Counted from the first letter of the stretch, positions 34,254 through 44,018 are shown. The stretch: 64,000 nucleotides of DNA from Halovenus aranensis (GCF_900100385.1 NZ_FNFC01000003.1:124001-188000), one strand, 5' to 3'. The notes: generated by a model not told the origin, from the letters alone. Program-made: numbers and translations.

Positions 34254-36122
34254 TTAGGCCAGGAAGACGTGGCGTGGCTGGTCTGCGAGTACTTCGCGGC
34301 CCCAGTCGAGGGTCTCGGCGAAGGCGTCCGACTTGAAAAAGCCCATCGCGTCCTCTTTCGAGTCCCACCGGCTGGCGATGAACATGTCGTTCTCGTCGGT
34401 GGTGTTTGCGAGCAACGCGGTGTCGCGGTGGCCGTCCATCTCTTCGAGCAGCCCGTGGACCTCCTCGAACGTGTCGGCGAACTCCTCGCGATACTCCGGT
34501 TTGACGGTGTAGAACATGCCCATCGTCTCGAAGCCGTCGCCCTCGTCAGCCCAGCCGATTTCCCCGGGCAGGTCAGCGAGGTAGTCGCTTGCCGTCTCGG
34601 CGGCGTCTGCAGTGTCCCAGTGACTGACGACCGCGGCAGTCTCGCTGTCGGGGTCGTCGTAGACGGTCGTCCCGCGGTGGGTGTCGTAGCGGTCGAACCC
34701 GTCACTCAACTCGGCCACCTCGTCTTCGAGTGTCTCCAGGTCGGCGTCGGAGTACAGCACCAGCGCGAAGATGTCCTCGCCGTGGGGTTGGCCGCCGTAG
34801 ACGTCGAGGTCGTCGAGCGTCTCCCGGATGTCGGCAGACTCCTCGGCCGTGTGGCTCGATTCGGTGTCTGTGTCGCCGCCCTCGACGGGGCCGCCGTAGC
34901 TCTCGCCGACGCCGGGCAGGTCTTGCAGGAAGCCAAAGGCCGTGTCTGCGGCCCGCTCGGCGTCCCAGACGCTGACGATTGCCGAGCGGCCGCCCTCGGC
35001 CCGGACCCGCGTGCGGATGTGTGAGTCGTAGTGCTCGAAGTTACCTCTGAGCCCGTCGACTTCGTCGCTGAGTTCCTGCGCGTCAGCGTCCGAGTACAGG
35101 ACGAGCGCGTAGCCGTCGCGCTCGAAGTCCTCGCCGGCGTGAATCCCGACCTGACCGAGCCGGGTCTCCATGTCGTCCACATCGGTCCAGGTGGCGTCGG
35201 TCTCGGCCATCGGCGGCTTGCCGCCGGAGCTCTCCTCGTCTTCCTCGGCCTCGTGTTCCCCCGTGGCATCCTCGGGGTGGGTTGGAACCGACTCGGGGTC
35301 CTCGCTGTCGGTCGTCTCGTCGTCCTCGTCTACGGGGACCGGCTCGCCCGCGAGCAGCGCCGGCAGGTCTGTCGGTGTGATGCGGCGGCCGACGTAGAAG
35401 CTCCCAAACTCGGCGAACTGCGAGGTGGATGGGTCGAAACGCATCTCGTAGAGCAGGTCTTTCAGGTCCGTGAGGTCGTCGCCCCAGAGGGTGACACCCC
35501 ACTCCCAGTCGTCGATGGCGATTGCGCCGGTAATCATCTGAACGACTCTGCCGCCGTACTCGCGCCCGATGTCGCCGTGAGCCTCCATGTGCTCGGCCCG
35601 CTCCTCGAAGGACAGCTCGTACCAGTTCTGCTCGGGCTGGCGGCGCTTGTCCATCGGGTAGAAACAGACGTGGGTCGTCTCTGGAATCGTCGGGTACAGC
35701 CGGGTTCTGATGTAGTTTGCGAGTCCCGAGTTCTCGTCGAGGTCGCCCTCGAAGTAGTCACGGGCCCGCTCTGAGTAGCCCGACGCTTCGGTCACCGAGA
35801 CGAACGACGTCTCGCGCTCGGTGTACTCAGCGAAGGCTGTGTTCTCGAACCCGCGCTCCAGCGCGCCGATATGCGCTGTCGACGGTCGGAGATGCAACAC
35901 GAGGAAGTCGGCCTTGTGACCCAGCATCGAGTAAATCGCGGTCGCGCCGTCCTCGGCGTCCTCGACGGCCATCGTCGACTCGAAGTGGTCGGTAGCCTCG
36001 TCGAGAATCCGCTCGCGCTCGTGCTGTGGGGTGTCACGCCAGGCGTCCCAGTCGATGGTCCGGAAATCGTGCAGTGCGTACCATCCCTCGTCGGTCGGCG
36101 GCGGGTCGCGTGGTTCTGGCAT
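34254..36122 (-). CDS. PitA-like heme protein: HemQ/chlorite-dismutase domain + two internal repeats + antibiotic-biosynthesis-monooxygenase domain
   Basis: 622 residues. Residues 10-245 are Cld-family and close to HemQ/coproheme decarboxylase: YPMDKR (Y155) and EAHGDIGREY (H182) match the catalytic Tyr and proximal His, 27 apart as in characterised HemQ. A Glu/Asp-rich linker (255-310) leads to two similar repeats (about 314-404 and 431-522; compare GYALVLYSDADAQEL with IFALVLYSDADLETL), then a C-terminal ABM domain (530-622, GMFYTVKPEYREEF). Haloferax PitA is a known Cld-ABM fusion. The role (heme synthesis or heme-linked oxidation) is inferred. The repeats also look like diverged ferredoxin-like ABM/Cld folds. 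Confidence 0.88.
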   Translation of the reverse strand: MPEPRDPPPTDEGWYALHDFRTIDWDAWRDTPQHERERILDEATDHFESTMAVEDAEDGATAIYSMLGHKADFLVLHLRPSTAHIGALERGFENTAFAEYTERETSFVSVTEASGYSERARDYFEGDLDENSGLANYIRTRLYPTIPETTHVCFYPMDKRRQPEQNWYELSFEERAEHMEAHGDIGREYGGRVVQMITGAIAIDDWEWGVTLWGDDLTDLKDLLYEMRFDPSTSQFAEFGSFYVGRRITPTDLPALLAGEPVPVDEDDETTDSEDPESVPTHPEDATGEHEAEEDEESSGGKPPMAETDATWTDVDDMETRLGQVGIHAGEDFERDGYALVLYSDADAQELSDEVDGLRGNFEHYDSHIRTRVRAEGGRSAIVSVWDAERAADTAFGFLQDLPGVGESYGGPVEGGDTDTESSHTAEESADIRETLDDLDVYGGQPHGEDIFALVLYSDADLETLEDEVAELSDGFDRYDTHRGTTVYDDPDSETAAVVSHWDTADAAETASDYLADLPGEIGWADEGDGFETMGMFYTVKPEYREEFADTFEEVHGLLEEMDGHRDTALLANTTDENDMFIASRWDSKEDAMGFFKSDAFAETLDWGREVLADQPRHVFLA

Positions 36123-36171
36123 AGGTAAGGCTAAGGATAGCGGCGTTGGAAAGGTTTCGTTTCGGTGCCGG

Positions 36172-37947
36172 TCAGGTCAACAACAGCGGCCCGAACAGTA
36201 ACACCGCAAGCGCGGCAATCATCCCGAGCGTCAGTGCCACCGTGACCACCGTCACAATTTCTCGGCCATAAGAGGTGGGGAGCCGAGAGGCAATCGATTC
36301 CGTGGCCGCCCGGAGGATGTGTCCGCCGTCGAGCGGGAACGCCGGGATACAGTTGAAGATGGCGAGATTGAAATTTATCCACCAAGTCCAAAAGAGGAGA
36401 CTGAGCGCGGCTAACAGACTCCCGCCGAAGGCCGAGAACGGTCCCTCGACGACGAAGAACCCGGAGACACTGGAGGTGAAGCCGGCGAAGTTGTACGAGA
36501 AGCCGTCGACGATGAGCGTCGCAAACGGCAAGACGAGCAACTGGACGTGATACCAGAGGAACCCAGAGACCGCAGAGAAGTCCTCGGGCACCGCGTCCCC
36601 GCCGAGCATCGCGAGGAAGTTCTCGGCCGGATACGGGTCGATACCGAAGTCGTTCACCGAGATGCCACTGTAGCCGTCGGCCGCGGCGACACCGAGACGC
36701 GGGTTGGACGGGGAGCCACCGACAGTCACGTTGTACGACGTTCGGTCGCCGTCGACGAAGGCGTCGACAGTCACCTCCGTCCCCGGCGCGAGGCTGTCGA
36801 TGTGGTCGCCAAACGCCGAGGCATTTGTGACTCTGGTGTCGCCGATGCGTGTGACGATGAATGAGTCGTCGGTTGGGGCCCCGGCGGACTCCATCGGTCC
36901 GCCGGAGTCGACGTGGAAGATGTACGCCCCGAGCGGAAGCGTCTCGTTCCCGCGGGTCGTCTCGATGGCCGCGACGGTCCGCCCCTCGACGGCGCGCACG
37001 AACTCGCCTTCGGTACTCACGGCCGTCCCGTTGACCGTCTCGATAATCGGCTGCTGGTCGCCGCCGAGCATGATTCCGGGAACCGCGTCCGACACCGCGC
37101 CGGTAATGAGCAGTCGCCTGTCGACGGGCACGTCCTCGGCGTCTCGCCGCGAGACGGTCACCTGTTCTGCGTCGGTGTCCGCAAGATGGTCCTCGAACTC
37201 CGTCGCGTTCTCGACCGGCGTACCGTCGATGTGCGTGATGACATCGCCACGTTCGATGCCGGCATCTGCCGCGCCCGAGCCGGCGAACGTGTCTCCGACA
37301 GCGGCCCCAGGAGCGGCCGTCACGAAGCTCGTCAGCACCACGAGGCCGACGAGGGCTATCGCCGTGACGGCGAAGTTGTTCGTGATACCGGCGGCGAACA
37401 TCCGAGCCTGTGCGCCGCGGTCGGCGTCGCGTTGGTCGTCGATATCGGGCTCGACGAACGCACCCAGCGGGATGAAGCCGATGAGGGCAATCCCCATCGA
37501 ATCAATCTCGATGTCGTCCACTCGACAGAGCAGGCCGTGCCCGCCCTCGTGGACGACGAGCCCGACCAGCAGCCCGAACAGAATCTCGGGGGCCGCCGAC
37601 AGCGGGAGGAAGTCGTTGACGCCGGGGATGACGAGAACGTTCTGTGGGCTCTCGATGGCCGCCGTCTCGGGTTGTGTGATGATAGCGGGAACCGAGAGGG
37701 CAACGACGATGCCGGCCAGCACCATCACCACCAGCGCGATACCGACCCCGATATTCCCCCAGGCGCGCCAGAAGCGCTTCGGACTGGCCAGCCGGTCGAG
37801 AAACTGGCGACCACGCCTGGTCTTGATTGTCAGCAGCGGGCCACTGACCCGGATGTAATCCGGCAGATAGCCGTAGGCCCGCAGTGCCATCGCGATGACC
37901 GTGTAGATGACGAGGCCGACGAGTACGCCGGTCAGCAAATCTACCAT
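36172..37947 (-). CDS. site-2-type intramembrane metalloprotease (M50) with PDZ domains
   Basis: 591 residues. The zinc motif HEGGH lies in the third hydrophobic region (LLVGLVVHEGGHGLLCR) and the third ligand in NCIPAFPLDGGH. Between them lie an extracellular stretch with two PDZ-like domains (about 240-390, with GIERGDVITHIDGTPV) and several helices. S2P proteases cut transmembrane anchors of regulators after a first cut. The substrate is unknown. The ATG is at 37947; about 75 bp upstream lies the right end of the tnpB element. Confidence 0.92.
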   Translation of the reverse strand: MVDLLTGVLVGLVIYTVIAMALRAYGYLPDYIRVSGPLLTIKTRRGRQFLDRLASPKRFWRAWGNIGVGIALVVMVLAGIVVALSVPAIITQPETAAIESPQNVLVIPGVNDFLPLSAAPEILFGLLVGLVVHEGGHGLLCRVDDIEIDSMGIALIGFIPLGAFVEPDIDDQRDADRGAQARMFAAGITNNFAVTAIALVGLVVLTSFVTAAPGAAVGDTFAGSGAADAGIERGDVITHIDGTPVENATEFEDHLADTDAEQVTVSRRDAEDVPVDRRLLITGAVSDAVPGIMLGGDQQPIIETVNGTAVSTEGEFVRAVEGRTVAAIETTRGNETLPLGAYIFHVDSGGPMESAGAPTDDSFIVTRIGDTRVTNASAFGDHIDSLAPGTEVTVDAFVDGDRTSYNVTVGGSPSNPRLGVAAADGYSGISVNDFGIDPYPAENFLAMLGGDAVPEDFSAVSGFLWYHVQLLVLPFATLIVDGFSYNFAGFTSSVSGFFVVEGPFSAFGGSLLAALSLLFWTWWINFNLAIFNCIPAFPLDGGHILRAATESIASRLPTSYGREIVTVVTVALTLGMIAALAVLLFGPLLLT

Positions 37948-38019
37948 TGTCTATGATGAAGCCCTCTCGGAAAAAGAGGGTTTGGATAGCTGCCGACACC
38001 GCCACAATCACGCCCAAAC

Positions 38020-39410
38020 TTGAGCTACCCACCGGTAAACGGGTGGGATTCTTCAGCATGGACTCCCGTTCTGGCCGAAACCTCGGCAGGTGATTTATAC
38101 TCACCGTTCACGTTCAACATCCCGCTGTTCAAGCGAACGCCCAAGGGTTCGCCTTCGTCGCCCCCAGTTTGGTTGCGACGAAGATACCGCAAGCCGATAT
38201 TTTTAGCCGCGTTGTAGTCAGCGTGGTTTTCGTAGCCGCACTTCTGACACTTGAACGACTCACCGTTACGGTTGTCCGGGTGCGTGAACCCACAGTGTGA
38301 ACATCGACGGCTGGTGTTCTCCGGGTCAACCTGCGCTACATTGATACCGTACTCGGCGGCTTTGTATGCAACGTACTCGTACAGGCGATTGAACGCCCAT
38401 TTGTGGCCCCACGACGCACCAGTGCGTTCCCGAATGTCCGTCAAGTTCTCGAACGCAATCACAGAACAGTCGTGGTCGCAGGCTTTAGCCACCAACTCGT
38501 TCGCTATCCGGTGTAGCGTCATTTTGAACCGACCTTCCTCTTTGCGTCCGACCGCCTGCATGTTCTTGTGTGCCCAGCGTGTTCCACACGCTTGCAGGTC
38601 GCCACGGCGCTTCTCGTACTCCCGTCGCCAATGGTCAAACTCGTCTCCTGTCCAGAACGTGCCCGTCGAGGTGACGGCGAGGTTGTTCACGCCGAGGTCA
38701 ACGCCAAGCACCGTTCCGTGCGTGGTCGTTGCCTGGGCCGACGTGTCAGACTCCACTTCCTTCTTGCAGTGGATGTGAAGTTGCCACTCGCCGTGCTTCC
38801 AGTGTAACTCTGCCCCGGTCGTCTCGTACTCGTCAGAGAACAGGTATTCGGCGTGGGGCGTGTCGCTATCCTTGTCGGGAAGCACGTAGTCGGCTTCAAT
38901 TCGACCGTCAGTCGTAGCGAGACTCACGTAGTCGTCGTAGAACGTCGCGGTACGGTGGTCGTAGACGACATGTGGCGCAGTCATGTGCGGTTTCGACGCC
39001 TTCTTGCCGTTCTTCCAGCGTGCAACCACGCTTTTGCAGGCTTCAGCGGCCTTGTTTCGAGCCGCTTGGACAAGCCCCCCGTTGAATCCGTCTGTGGCTT
39101 CTCGCACGTCGTCGTAGGTTTTATCCTCCAGCGTAGTCTTGCTGGTGGTGACGTATTCGCCTCGGAAGGCGTGGTCTACGACGTATTGAGCGCACCAGAG
39201 AAACGTGTCTACGGTGTCTTCGAGAAGCGCGGCATCGGTACTATCCACGTCAAGCGTGACGGGGACGGTACGCCGCACTTCCATATCTTATATGTAGAGG
39301 TAGTGCTTCTTAAACATTGGGGAGTCGTCCTGCTACAGTTGCGTGGTTTGATTCCCAGTCGTCGGCTTCATCCCACCCCTAAGGGGGTGGGTTTTCGCCT
39401 TGCATTCTCT
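38020..39410 (-). mobile_element. tnpB-only IS200/IS605-family element (IS1341-type)
   Basis: A non-autonomous insertion holding only tnpB. At the 5' (high-coordinate) end a perfect 8-bp stem, CCCACCCC/GGGGTGGG (39372-39391), lies about 20 bp inside the inferred edge. At the 3' end a 6-bp stem (CCCACC/GGTGGG, 38028-38047) overlaps the tnpB stop and is followed by CTCAAG. Upstream of the 5' edge the flank reads TTAT on the minus strand (39411-39414), like the tetranucleotide targets of this family. No tnpA is present, so it needs a TnpA in trans. No terminal inverted repeats or target duplication, as expected. Edges are inferred, good to a few bases. Confidence 0.85.
38025..39284 (-). CDS. tnpB: TnpB RNA-guided nuclease (IS1341-type)
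   Basis: 419 residues. N-terminal OrfB helix-turn-helix-like region, then the RuvC-like core with the full acidic set: D196 (GVDLG), E279 (AFENL), D356 (HADYNAAKN), and a four-cysteine zinc ribbon (C328, C331, C346, C349). All catalytic residues are intact, so it may be an active omega-RNA-guided nuclease. The omega RNA would come from the 3' end of this gene plus the right-end hairpin, with the guide reading into the flank below 38020. A TTTAAGA TATA-like site near 39311 fits a leaderless ATG 39284. Confidence 0.95.
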   Translation of the reverse strand: MEVRRTVPVTLDVDSTDAALLEDTVDTFLWCAQYVVDHAFRGEYVTTSKTTLEDKTYDDVREATDGFNGGLVQAARNKAAEACKSVVARWKNGKKASKPHMTAPHVVYDHRTATFYDDYVSLATTDGRIEADYVLPDKDSDTPHAEYLFSDEYETTGAELHWKHGEWQLHIHCKKEVESDTSAQATTTHGTVLGVDLGVNNLAVTSTGTFWTGDEFDHWRREYEKRRGDLQACGTRWAHKNMQAVGRKEEGRFKMTLHRIANELVAKACDHDCSVIAFENLTDIRERTGASWGHKWAFNRLYEYVAYKAAEYGINVAQVDPENTSRRCSHCGFTHPDNRNGESFKCQKCGYENHADYNAAKNIGLRYLRRNQTGGDEGEPLGVRLNSGMLNVNGEYKSPAEVSARTGVHAEESHPFTGG

Positions 39411-39439
39411 ATAACTGTCCGGCCCACCAGAATGAGAGT

Positions 39440-39832
39440 ATGCCAGCGATTCCCGACGACTTTCACGACCTGTTCGAGAAACCGACGTTCGCACACGTGG
39501 TAACGATGCTCCCAGATGGCCGGCCACACACCACACCAGTCTGGGTCGACTACGACGTTTCGGACAACCGACTCCTCGTCAACACCGAGCGTCACCGGCG
39601 CAAGGCACAGAACGTGGCCGAAAATCCCGACGTGTCGGTCAGTATGACCGACCCCGACGACCCGTACCGATTCCTCTCGGTTACCGGGACAGTCGTCGAG
39701 ACGACGACCGAGGGTGCACGCGACCACGCCGACGAGCTTGCCCAGCGCTACATGGACGACGACTACCCGAGCGAGATACAGACCGAGCGACTCTTGCTCC
39801 GTATCCGGCCAGACGATATCTTCCACAACTGA
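39440..39832 (+). CDS. PPOX-class F420-dependent oxidoreductase-like protein
   Basis: 130 residues, a split beta-barrel. FAHVVTMLPDGRPHTTPVWVDYD and the following VNTERHRRKAQNVAENP block match the pyridoxamine-phosphate-oxidase-like superfamily, in the F420-binding subgroup common in archaea and actinobacteria (the family, not the cofactor, is certain). It probably reduces or oxidises small molecules. It starts about 30 bp from the left end of the tnpB element, whose insertion may have displaced its native promoter. Confidence 0.88.
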   Translation: MPAIPDDFHDLFEKPTFAHVVTMLPDGRPHTTPVWVDYDVSDNRLLVNTERHRRKAQNVAENPDVSVSMTDPDDPYRFLSVTGTVVETTTEGARDHADELAQRYMDDDYPSEIQTERLLLRIRPDDIFHN

Positions 39833-39943
39833 CGCCAGCTATCCGGAGGACAGACCAGGAGCCGCGAGGGGTGCCGCGCCGACCCGCGACAGATGTGGAC
39901 GGTTTCCAAACTGTTTTGATGCGCGTCCCACCTACGACAGGCT

Positions 39944-40981
39944 ATGTCAGTAGCTGTCGGCATCCTCGGCGCGACGGGCGCGGTCGGACAGCGGCTCGTC
40001 CAACTGCTCGCGTCACATCCCGAGTTCGAGATTGAAACGCTCACGGCGAGCGAAGCGAGTGCGGGCGAGTCCTACAGCGACGCCGCGAAGTGGCGAATCG
40101 AGTCGCCGGTTCCGGACGGAGTCGGGGAGATGACCGTGACCGAAACGACGCCGGAAGCGGTCCCCGAGGACCTGGACCTGTTGTTTTCGTCGCTGCCCTC
40201 GGCGGTTGGCCGCGAGGTCGAACCCGCGTTCTGTGAAGCAGGCCACGTCGTCTCGTCGAACTCGTCGAACCACCGGACAGCCGAGGACGTGCCACTGACC
40301 GTCCCAGAAGTAAACGGCGACCACCTCGACCTCATCGAGGTCCAGCGCGACGAGCGCGGCTGGGATGGCGCGCTCGTCAAGAACCCGAACTGCTCGACGA
40401 TTACGATGGTGCCGCCGCTCGCTGCACTCGACGACGCGTTCGGTCTCGACCAGGTTACCGTGGCGACGCTACAGGCGGTGTCTGGGGCGGGCTACGACGG
40501 TGTCACGTCGATGGAAATTATCGACAACGCCATCCCACACATCGGCGGCGAGGAGAACAAGATGGAGACCGAATCACGGAAGCTGCTCGGCGAGTTCGAC
40601 GGAGCTGGTGTGTCGTGGCACAACGCCCGCGTCGAGGCTTCCTGTAACCGGATTCCGACGCTCGACGGTCACCTCGAAAACGTCTGGGTCGAGACGGCAC
40701 GGGAGGCCACCGTCGAGGCGGCAATCGACGCCATGGAGTCCTATCCCTCGCTGGAGCTTCACAGCTCGCCGGACCAGCTCGTCCACGTCTTCACAGACCC
40801 CGAGCGCCCACAACCCCGGCTCGACCGGACGCTCGAAGGCGGCATGAGCATCGCGGCCGGAGGCCTCCAAGAGACCGACGATGGGCTGCAGTTCAACTGT
40901 CTCGCACACAATACGTTGCGCGGGGCTGCGGGGGCGTCGCTGTTGAACGGCGAACTCCTGCTCGACCGGGGCTATCTGTGA
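39944..40981 (+). CDS. asd: aspartate-semialdehyde dehydrogenase
   Basis: 345 residues. N-terminal NADP fold ([17 protein letters not shown]), catalytic Cys in KNPNCST, the histidine-containing C-terminal domain, and substrate-binding [10 protein letters not shown]. It reduces aspartyl phosphate to the semialdehyde on the way to Thr, Met, Ile and Lys. No operon partners; a TATA-like stretch (TGTTTTGA) lies about 30 bp before the ATG. Convergent with the REC-GAF gene. Confidence 0.96.
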   Translation: MSVAVGILGATGAVGQRLVQLLASHPEFEIETLTASEASAGESYSDAAKWRIESPVPDGVGEMTVTETTPEAVPEDLDLLFSSLPSAVGREVEPAFCEAGHVVSSNSSNHRTAEDVPLTVPEVNGDHLDLIEVQRDERGWDGALVKNPNCSTITMVPPLAALDDAFGLDQVTVATLQAVSGAGYDGVTSMEIIDNAIPHIGGEENKMETESRKLLGEFDGAGVSWHNARVEASCNRIPTLDGHLENVWVETAREATVEAAIDAMESYPSLELHSSPDQLVHVFTDPERPQPRLDRTLEGGMSIAAGGLQETDDGLQFNCLAHNTLRGAAGASLLNGELLLDRGYL

Positions 40982-41013
40982 CAGGTTTCGTCGCTGTCTA
41001 AACAGGTAGCACA

Positions 41014-41925
41014 CTAGTAGTCGGCCACTTCGGCCCTGAGGTCCAGATTGTGGATTCCGTAACCGACGTCGTCGGCAATCTCTATCAACACCAGTTCCTC
41101 GTTCTCGCTGATGACGGTGCCGGGCTGTGAGTACAGGTGGAGTGTTCCGTAGGTGGTGTCGTTGTACATCACCGGAACGACAGCACACTCGTTGTACGCG
41201 ACATCGGGCTCTCGGGTGAGTTCGGGCGGGAGGTCAGGGTCCTGGTCGACCACTATCCGTGGCGTCGTGACGGCGGTTCTGGTCCGCTCACAGGCATCGG
41301 CCAACCGAATCGAGGTGAGAGAGGGGGCATCGACACCGTGGGAGGCGTGTGGCGTCAACACGCCGTCGTCGTATCGCGTCAGCCAGACGAAGGCGTACGC
41401 GTCGCTGCTGTGTAACTGATAGCATATCGACCACTCCAGCCTGTCTCGGCGCTCTTCTCGTACCAGGGCACGGTTCACCTCCCGAACGGTCTGTCGTACC
41501 CGTTCCAGCCGTTCCAGACGTTGTTTCGACCGATAAGCGTCGACAGCGTTCTCGATGCGGTTTGCAAGCACTGTGTACTGGTGGGAGCCGCTGCTTTTTT
41601 GCAGGTAGTCTGTGACGCCTGCCGAGATGGCCTCGCTCGCTACTGTTTCGCTTCCTTTCCCTGTGAAGAGGATAAACGGGAGGTCGGGAAAGTCCTCACG
41701 GACCTGTTCGAGAAATTCGATACCGTTTGTTTCCGGCATATCGTAGTCAGAGACCACACAATCGACGTGCTCGTTTTGCAGGTGTGCCATCCCCTCCGTC
41801 GGAGAACACGCCGTCGTCACACTGAACTGCGCCGATTCTCGTGTCAAGAACGTCGGCGTCAGCGCCGTGAACGCGGTGTCGTCGTCGACGTGGAGGACTT
41901 CGATTGTGTCTCCCGATGTTCCCAT
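41014..41925 (-). CDS. REC-GAF response regulator without output kinase
   Basis: 303 residues. Receiver (about 10-125: VLHVDDD, VVSDYDMPE, FTGKGSE) and a GAF-like domain (about 150-300, with AFVWLTRYDDGVLTPHASHG). No HisKA, HATPase or HTH. The receiver and its linker (YLQKSSGSHQYTVLANRIENAV) are very close to those of the 1003-residue kinase, suggesting an origin from the same family. It may work as a phosphate sink or small-molecule-sensing adaptor. ATG 41925. Confidence 0.9.
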   Translation of the reverse strand: MGTSGDTIEVLHVDDDTAFTALTPTFLTRESAQFSVTTACSPTEGMAHLQNEHVDCVVSDYDMPETNGIEFLEQVREDFPDLPFILFTGKGSETVASEAISAGVTDYLQKSSGSHQYTVLANRIENAVDAYRSKQRLERLERVRQTVREVNRALVREERRDRLEWSICYQLHSSDAYAFVWLTRYDDGVLTPHASHGVDAPSLTSIRLADACERTRTAVTTPRIVVDQDPDLPPELTREPDVAYNECAVVPVMYNDTTYGTLHLYSQPGTVISENEELVLIEIADDVGYGIHNLDLRAEVADY

Positions 41926-42075
41926 TACCCCTCGATTAAGCTCTCTATCACTTATATTTCATCCACAGAATAAGTTACTTGGAGAAACCATTTTTGTCTC
42001 ATTGCCCAAGTGTGACAGTGCAGATTGCCGACGCGTTTGGCACCCACAGGGCGGTGCTCGGAGTCGATGGCAGGG

Positions 42076-42084
42076 AATATAAAC
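42076..42084 (+). promoter_or_regulatory. TATA box for the geranylgeranyl-reductase-family gene
   Basis: AATATAAAC centred about 26 bp before ATG 42106, the spacing expected for a leaderless transcript. Confidence 0.6.
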
Positions 42085-42105
42085 GCCGGGCGAGTGACAT
42101 GGCAT

Positions 42106-43464
42106 ATGGAACGCATCGACGTTGCGGTCGTCGGCGGCGGTCCGGCGGGAACCTCGGCAGCGTGGCAGGCTGCTACACACGGTGCCGAGGCGGTCGTCTT
42201 CGAAAAAGGAGTTCCGCGGGCCGACCGCGACGGTATCGGCCCGGACTCGACGGACGCGGCTGGTCTTCTCGACTACTGGGTCGACCTGATGGATTTCGAC
42301 CCCGAAGAGATTCCTGACGACCTCATCCTCCGTCGACTCGACGGTGCCGACTTCATCGGCCCGTCTGCAACGCTCTCACTGGATAGCACCGGCATCGACT
42401 CCTCGTATCCACATTTTGGCTGTGCTTTCCACCGTGCGCGCTTCGACGACTGGCTCCGCGAACGCGCCGAGGACGCCGGCGGTCGCTACGAGGTCGGCGA
42501 CAGCATCACCACCGTCGAGACCCACGAGGACGACGGCTACAGCCACACGCTGACGCTCTCGGGTGGGAAACAAGTCGAAGCCGAGTACCTCATCCTGGCC
42601 GACGGTCCACAGCGGACGGTCACCGTCGACGCGCTCGACCAGTTCACGGCTGACGGCCACTCGATTGCCGATGTGCTCGACCCCGCGTCGGCCAACCACA
42701 TTGCATACCAAGAACACCGGGAGGTGCCCGAGGAACTGTACGACCCGCACCGGCTGAAGTTCTGGTGGGGCGTGATGCCCGGACACACCGCCTATCCTTG
42801 GGTGTTCCCCAACGACGGCAACGTCGCCCGTATCGGGTTGACGATGCCTATCGGCCTGGACATCGACGACTACGACCACCGCAAGTGGGCACTGCTTCGG
42901 GCCGACGACGAGAAGATACCACAGGGGCGGACCTACATCGAGCGGCTGTTAAAGCGAGAGTACCCCGAGTACGACCTCGATGACTTCCCGCTCGTCGAAG
43001 AGCGCGGGAAGCGAAACGGCACCGAAACCTACGCTATCTCCTCGACCCGGCCGATTGAGTCGCCGACCAAGGCGAACATCGCCGTCGTCGGCGGCGCGAT
43101 GGGCGGTACCTCTGCATTCCACGAAGGCGGGGACCACGTCGCTGTGCGGACCGGAAAAATCGCCGGGCAACTGGCGGCACAGGGGCATTTAGAGCGGTAC
43201 AATACCGAGTGGAAGTCTGCACTCGATACGGAGTTCCTCCGCAACGTCACGATGGCAGACCTGGTCGAAGAGTACGAGCCTGCAGACTGGGACCGCGCCT
43301 TCGAGACCGCAGGCACGATGACCGATGGCGGAGAGCACTCGATACTCGGCATGCTCAAGTCAGGGTTCTCTGGAATCAAGCTTTTCCGGGAGTACCAGCG
43401 GCGAAAGCGCAAGTTCGCTGGCAGCGACTACGTCCAGTTCAGCGAGTCAGAGTACACGGTCTAG
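42106..43464 (+). CDS. geranylgeranyl-reductase-family FAD flavoprotein
   Basis: 452 residues. N-terminal FAD fold (VAVVGGGPAGTSAAW), the family motif YPWVFPNDGNVARIG near residue 230, and a later FAD segment (IAVVGGAMGGTSAFHEGG). The GGR family saturates isoprenoid double bonds of archaeal lipids or quinones, but many haloarchaeal paralogues have unknown substrates. ATG 42106 is preferred over an in-frame ATG at 42025 because it sits exactly one TATA distance from AATATAAAC. Convergent with coaD. Confidence 0.87.
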   Translation: MERIDVAVVGGGPAGTSAAWQAATHGAEAVVFEKGVPRADRDGIGPDSTDAAGLLDYWVDLMDFDPEEIPDDLILRRLDGADFIGPSATLSLDSTGIDSSYPHFGCAFHRARFDDWLRERAEDAGGRYEVGDSITTVETHEDDGYSHTLTLSGGKQVEAEYLILADGPQRTVTVDALDQFTADGHSIADVLDPASANHIAYQEHREVPEELYDPHRLKFWWGVMPGHTAYPWVFPNDGNVARIGLTMPIGLDIDDYDHRKWALLRADDEKIPQGRTYIERLLKREYPEYDLDDFPLVEERGKRNGTETYAISSTRPIESPTKANIAVVGGAMGGTSAFHEGGDHVAVRTGKIAGQLAAQGHLERYNTEWKSALDTEFLRNVTMADLVEEYEPADWDRAFETAGTMTDGGEHSILGMLKSGFSGIKLFREYQRRKRKFAGSDYVQFSESEYTV

Positions 43465-43473
43465 GACGGCTTC

Positions 43474-44010
43474 TCAGTCTTCTTTCGACGCGTCTTCGAG
43501 CAGTCGCCCGTGTTCGTCGACCTCGCCGTTGCGGATGCGTGTGCTGCTGATACGAGTGCCGTCTTCGGCGACGACAAACGGCGCAGTGTGAATCTCCAGG
43601 CGCGGCAGGTCGTTCGCGGCGCGAGTCTCGTTGAGTTCGTAGGCGCGACGCTGGGCCTTCGCCTCCGGCGAGACAACGAGCGCGTCGGCATCGGGCCGAG
43701 AGGCTGCAGGGCCGTGTGTGTCTTCGAGTCTGACGATTTCGTAGCTCGCGGTGTAGGTGTCGGCGAGCTTGGTCAGCTCCCCGTCGAGCCTGTCCCGACG
43801 GTCGTCGAACGGACCGAGTTGTGCGGCGTGGTCGGGGTCGCTCCGTGTCTGTTTGGCGACAACCGAGTCCGTGAGACCGACGATGACGTGACCGTCACCG
43901 GCCCCGTCGTGGCTCGCCGTCTGGAACGCGGTATGCAACAGCGCCCGGTGGCCGTTGTGAACCGGCGTGAACGTGCCCCCGAGGATTGCAATCCGTTCGT
44001 TTCGAGTCAC
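43474..44010 (-). CDS. coaD: archaeal phosphopantetheine adenylyltransferase
   Basis: 178 residues. GGTFTPVHNGHRALL has the T/H-x-G-H nucleotidyltransferase motif and the C-terminal RISSTRIRNGEVD the ISSTRI motif. This fits the archaeal PPAT that makes dephospho-CoA from 4'-phosphopantetheine and ATP. The start is GTG 44010; the open frame continues to 44439 but only reads through the structured intergenic region. The minus-strand TATA-like GTATAGG (44036-44042) is about 29 bp upstream. Confidence 0.9.
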   Translation of the reverse strand: MTRNERIAILGGTFTPVHNGHRALLHTAFQTASHDGAGDGHVIVGLTDSVVAKQTRSDPDHAAQLGPFDDRRDRLDGELTKLADTYTASYEIVRLEDTHGPAASRPDADALVVSPEAKAQRRAYELNETRAANDLPRLEIHTAPFVVAEDGTRISSTRIRNGEVDEHGRLLEDASKED

Positions 44011-44018
44011 AGTTCCCT

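Noticed and set aside
36704-37956. Long plus-strand open frames opposite the site-2 protease
   Set aside because: Low-complexity Ser/Pro/Arg or Arg/Asp composition, antisense to the HEGGH protease.
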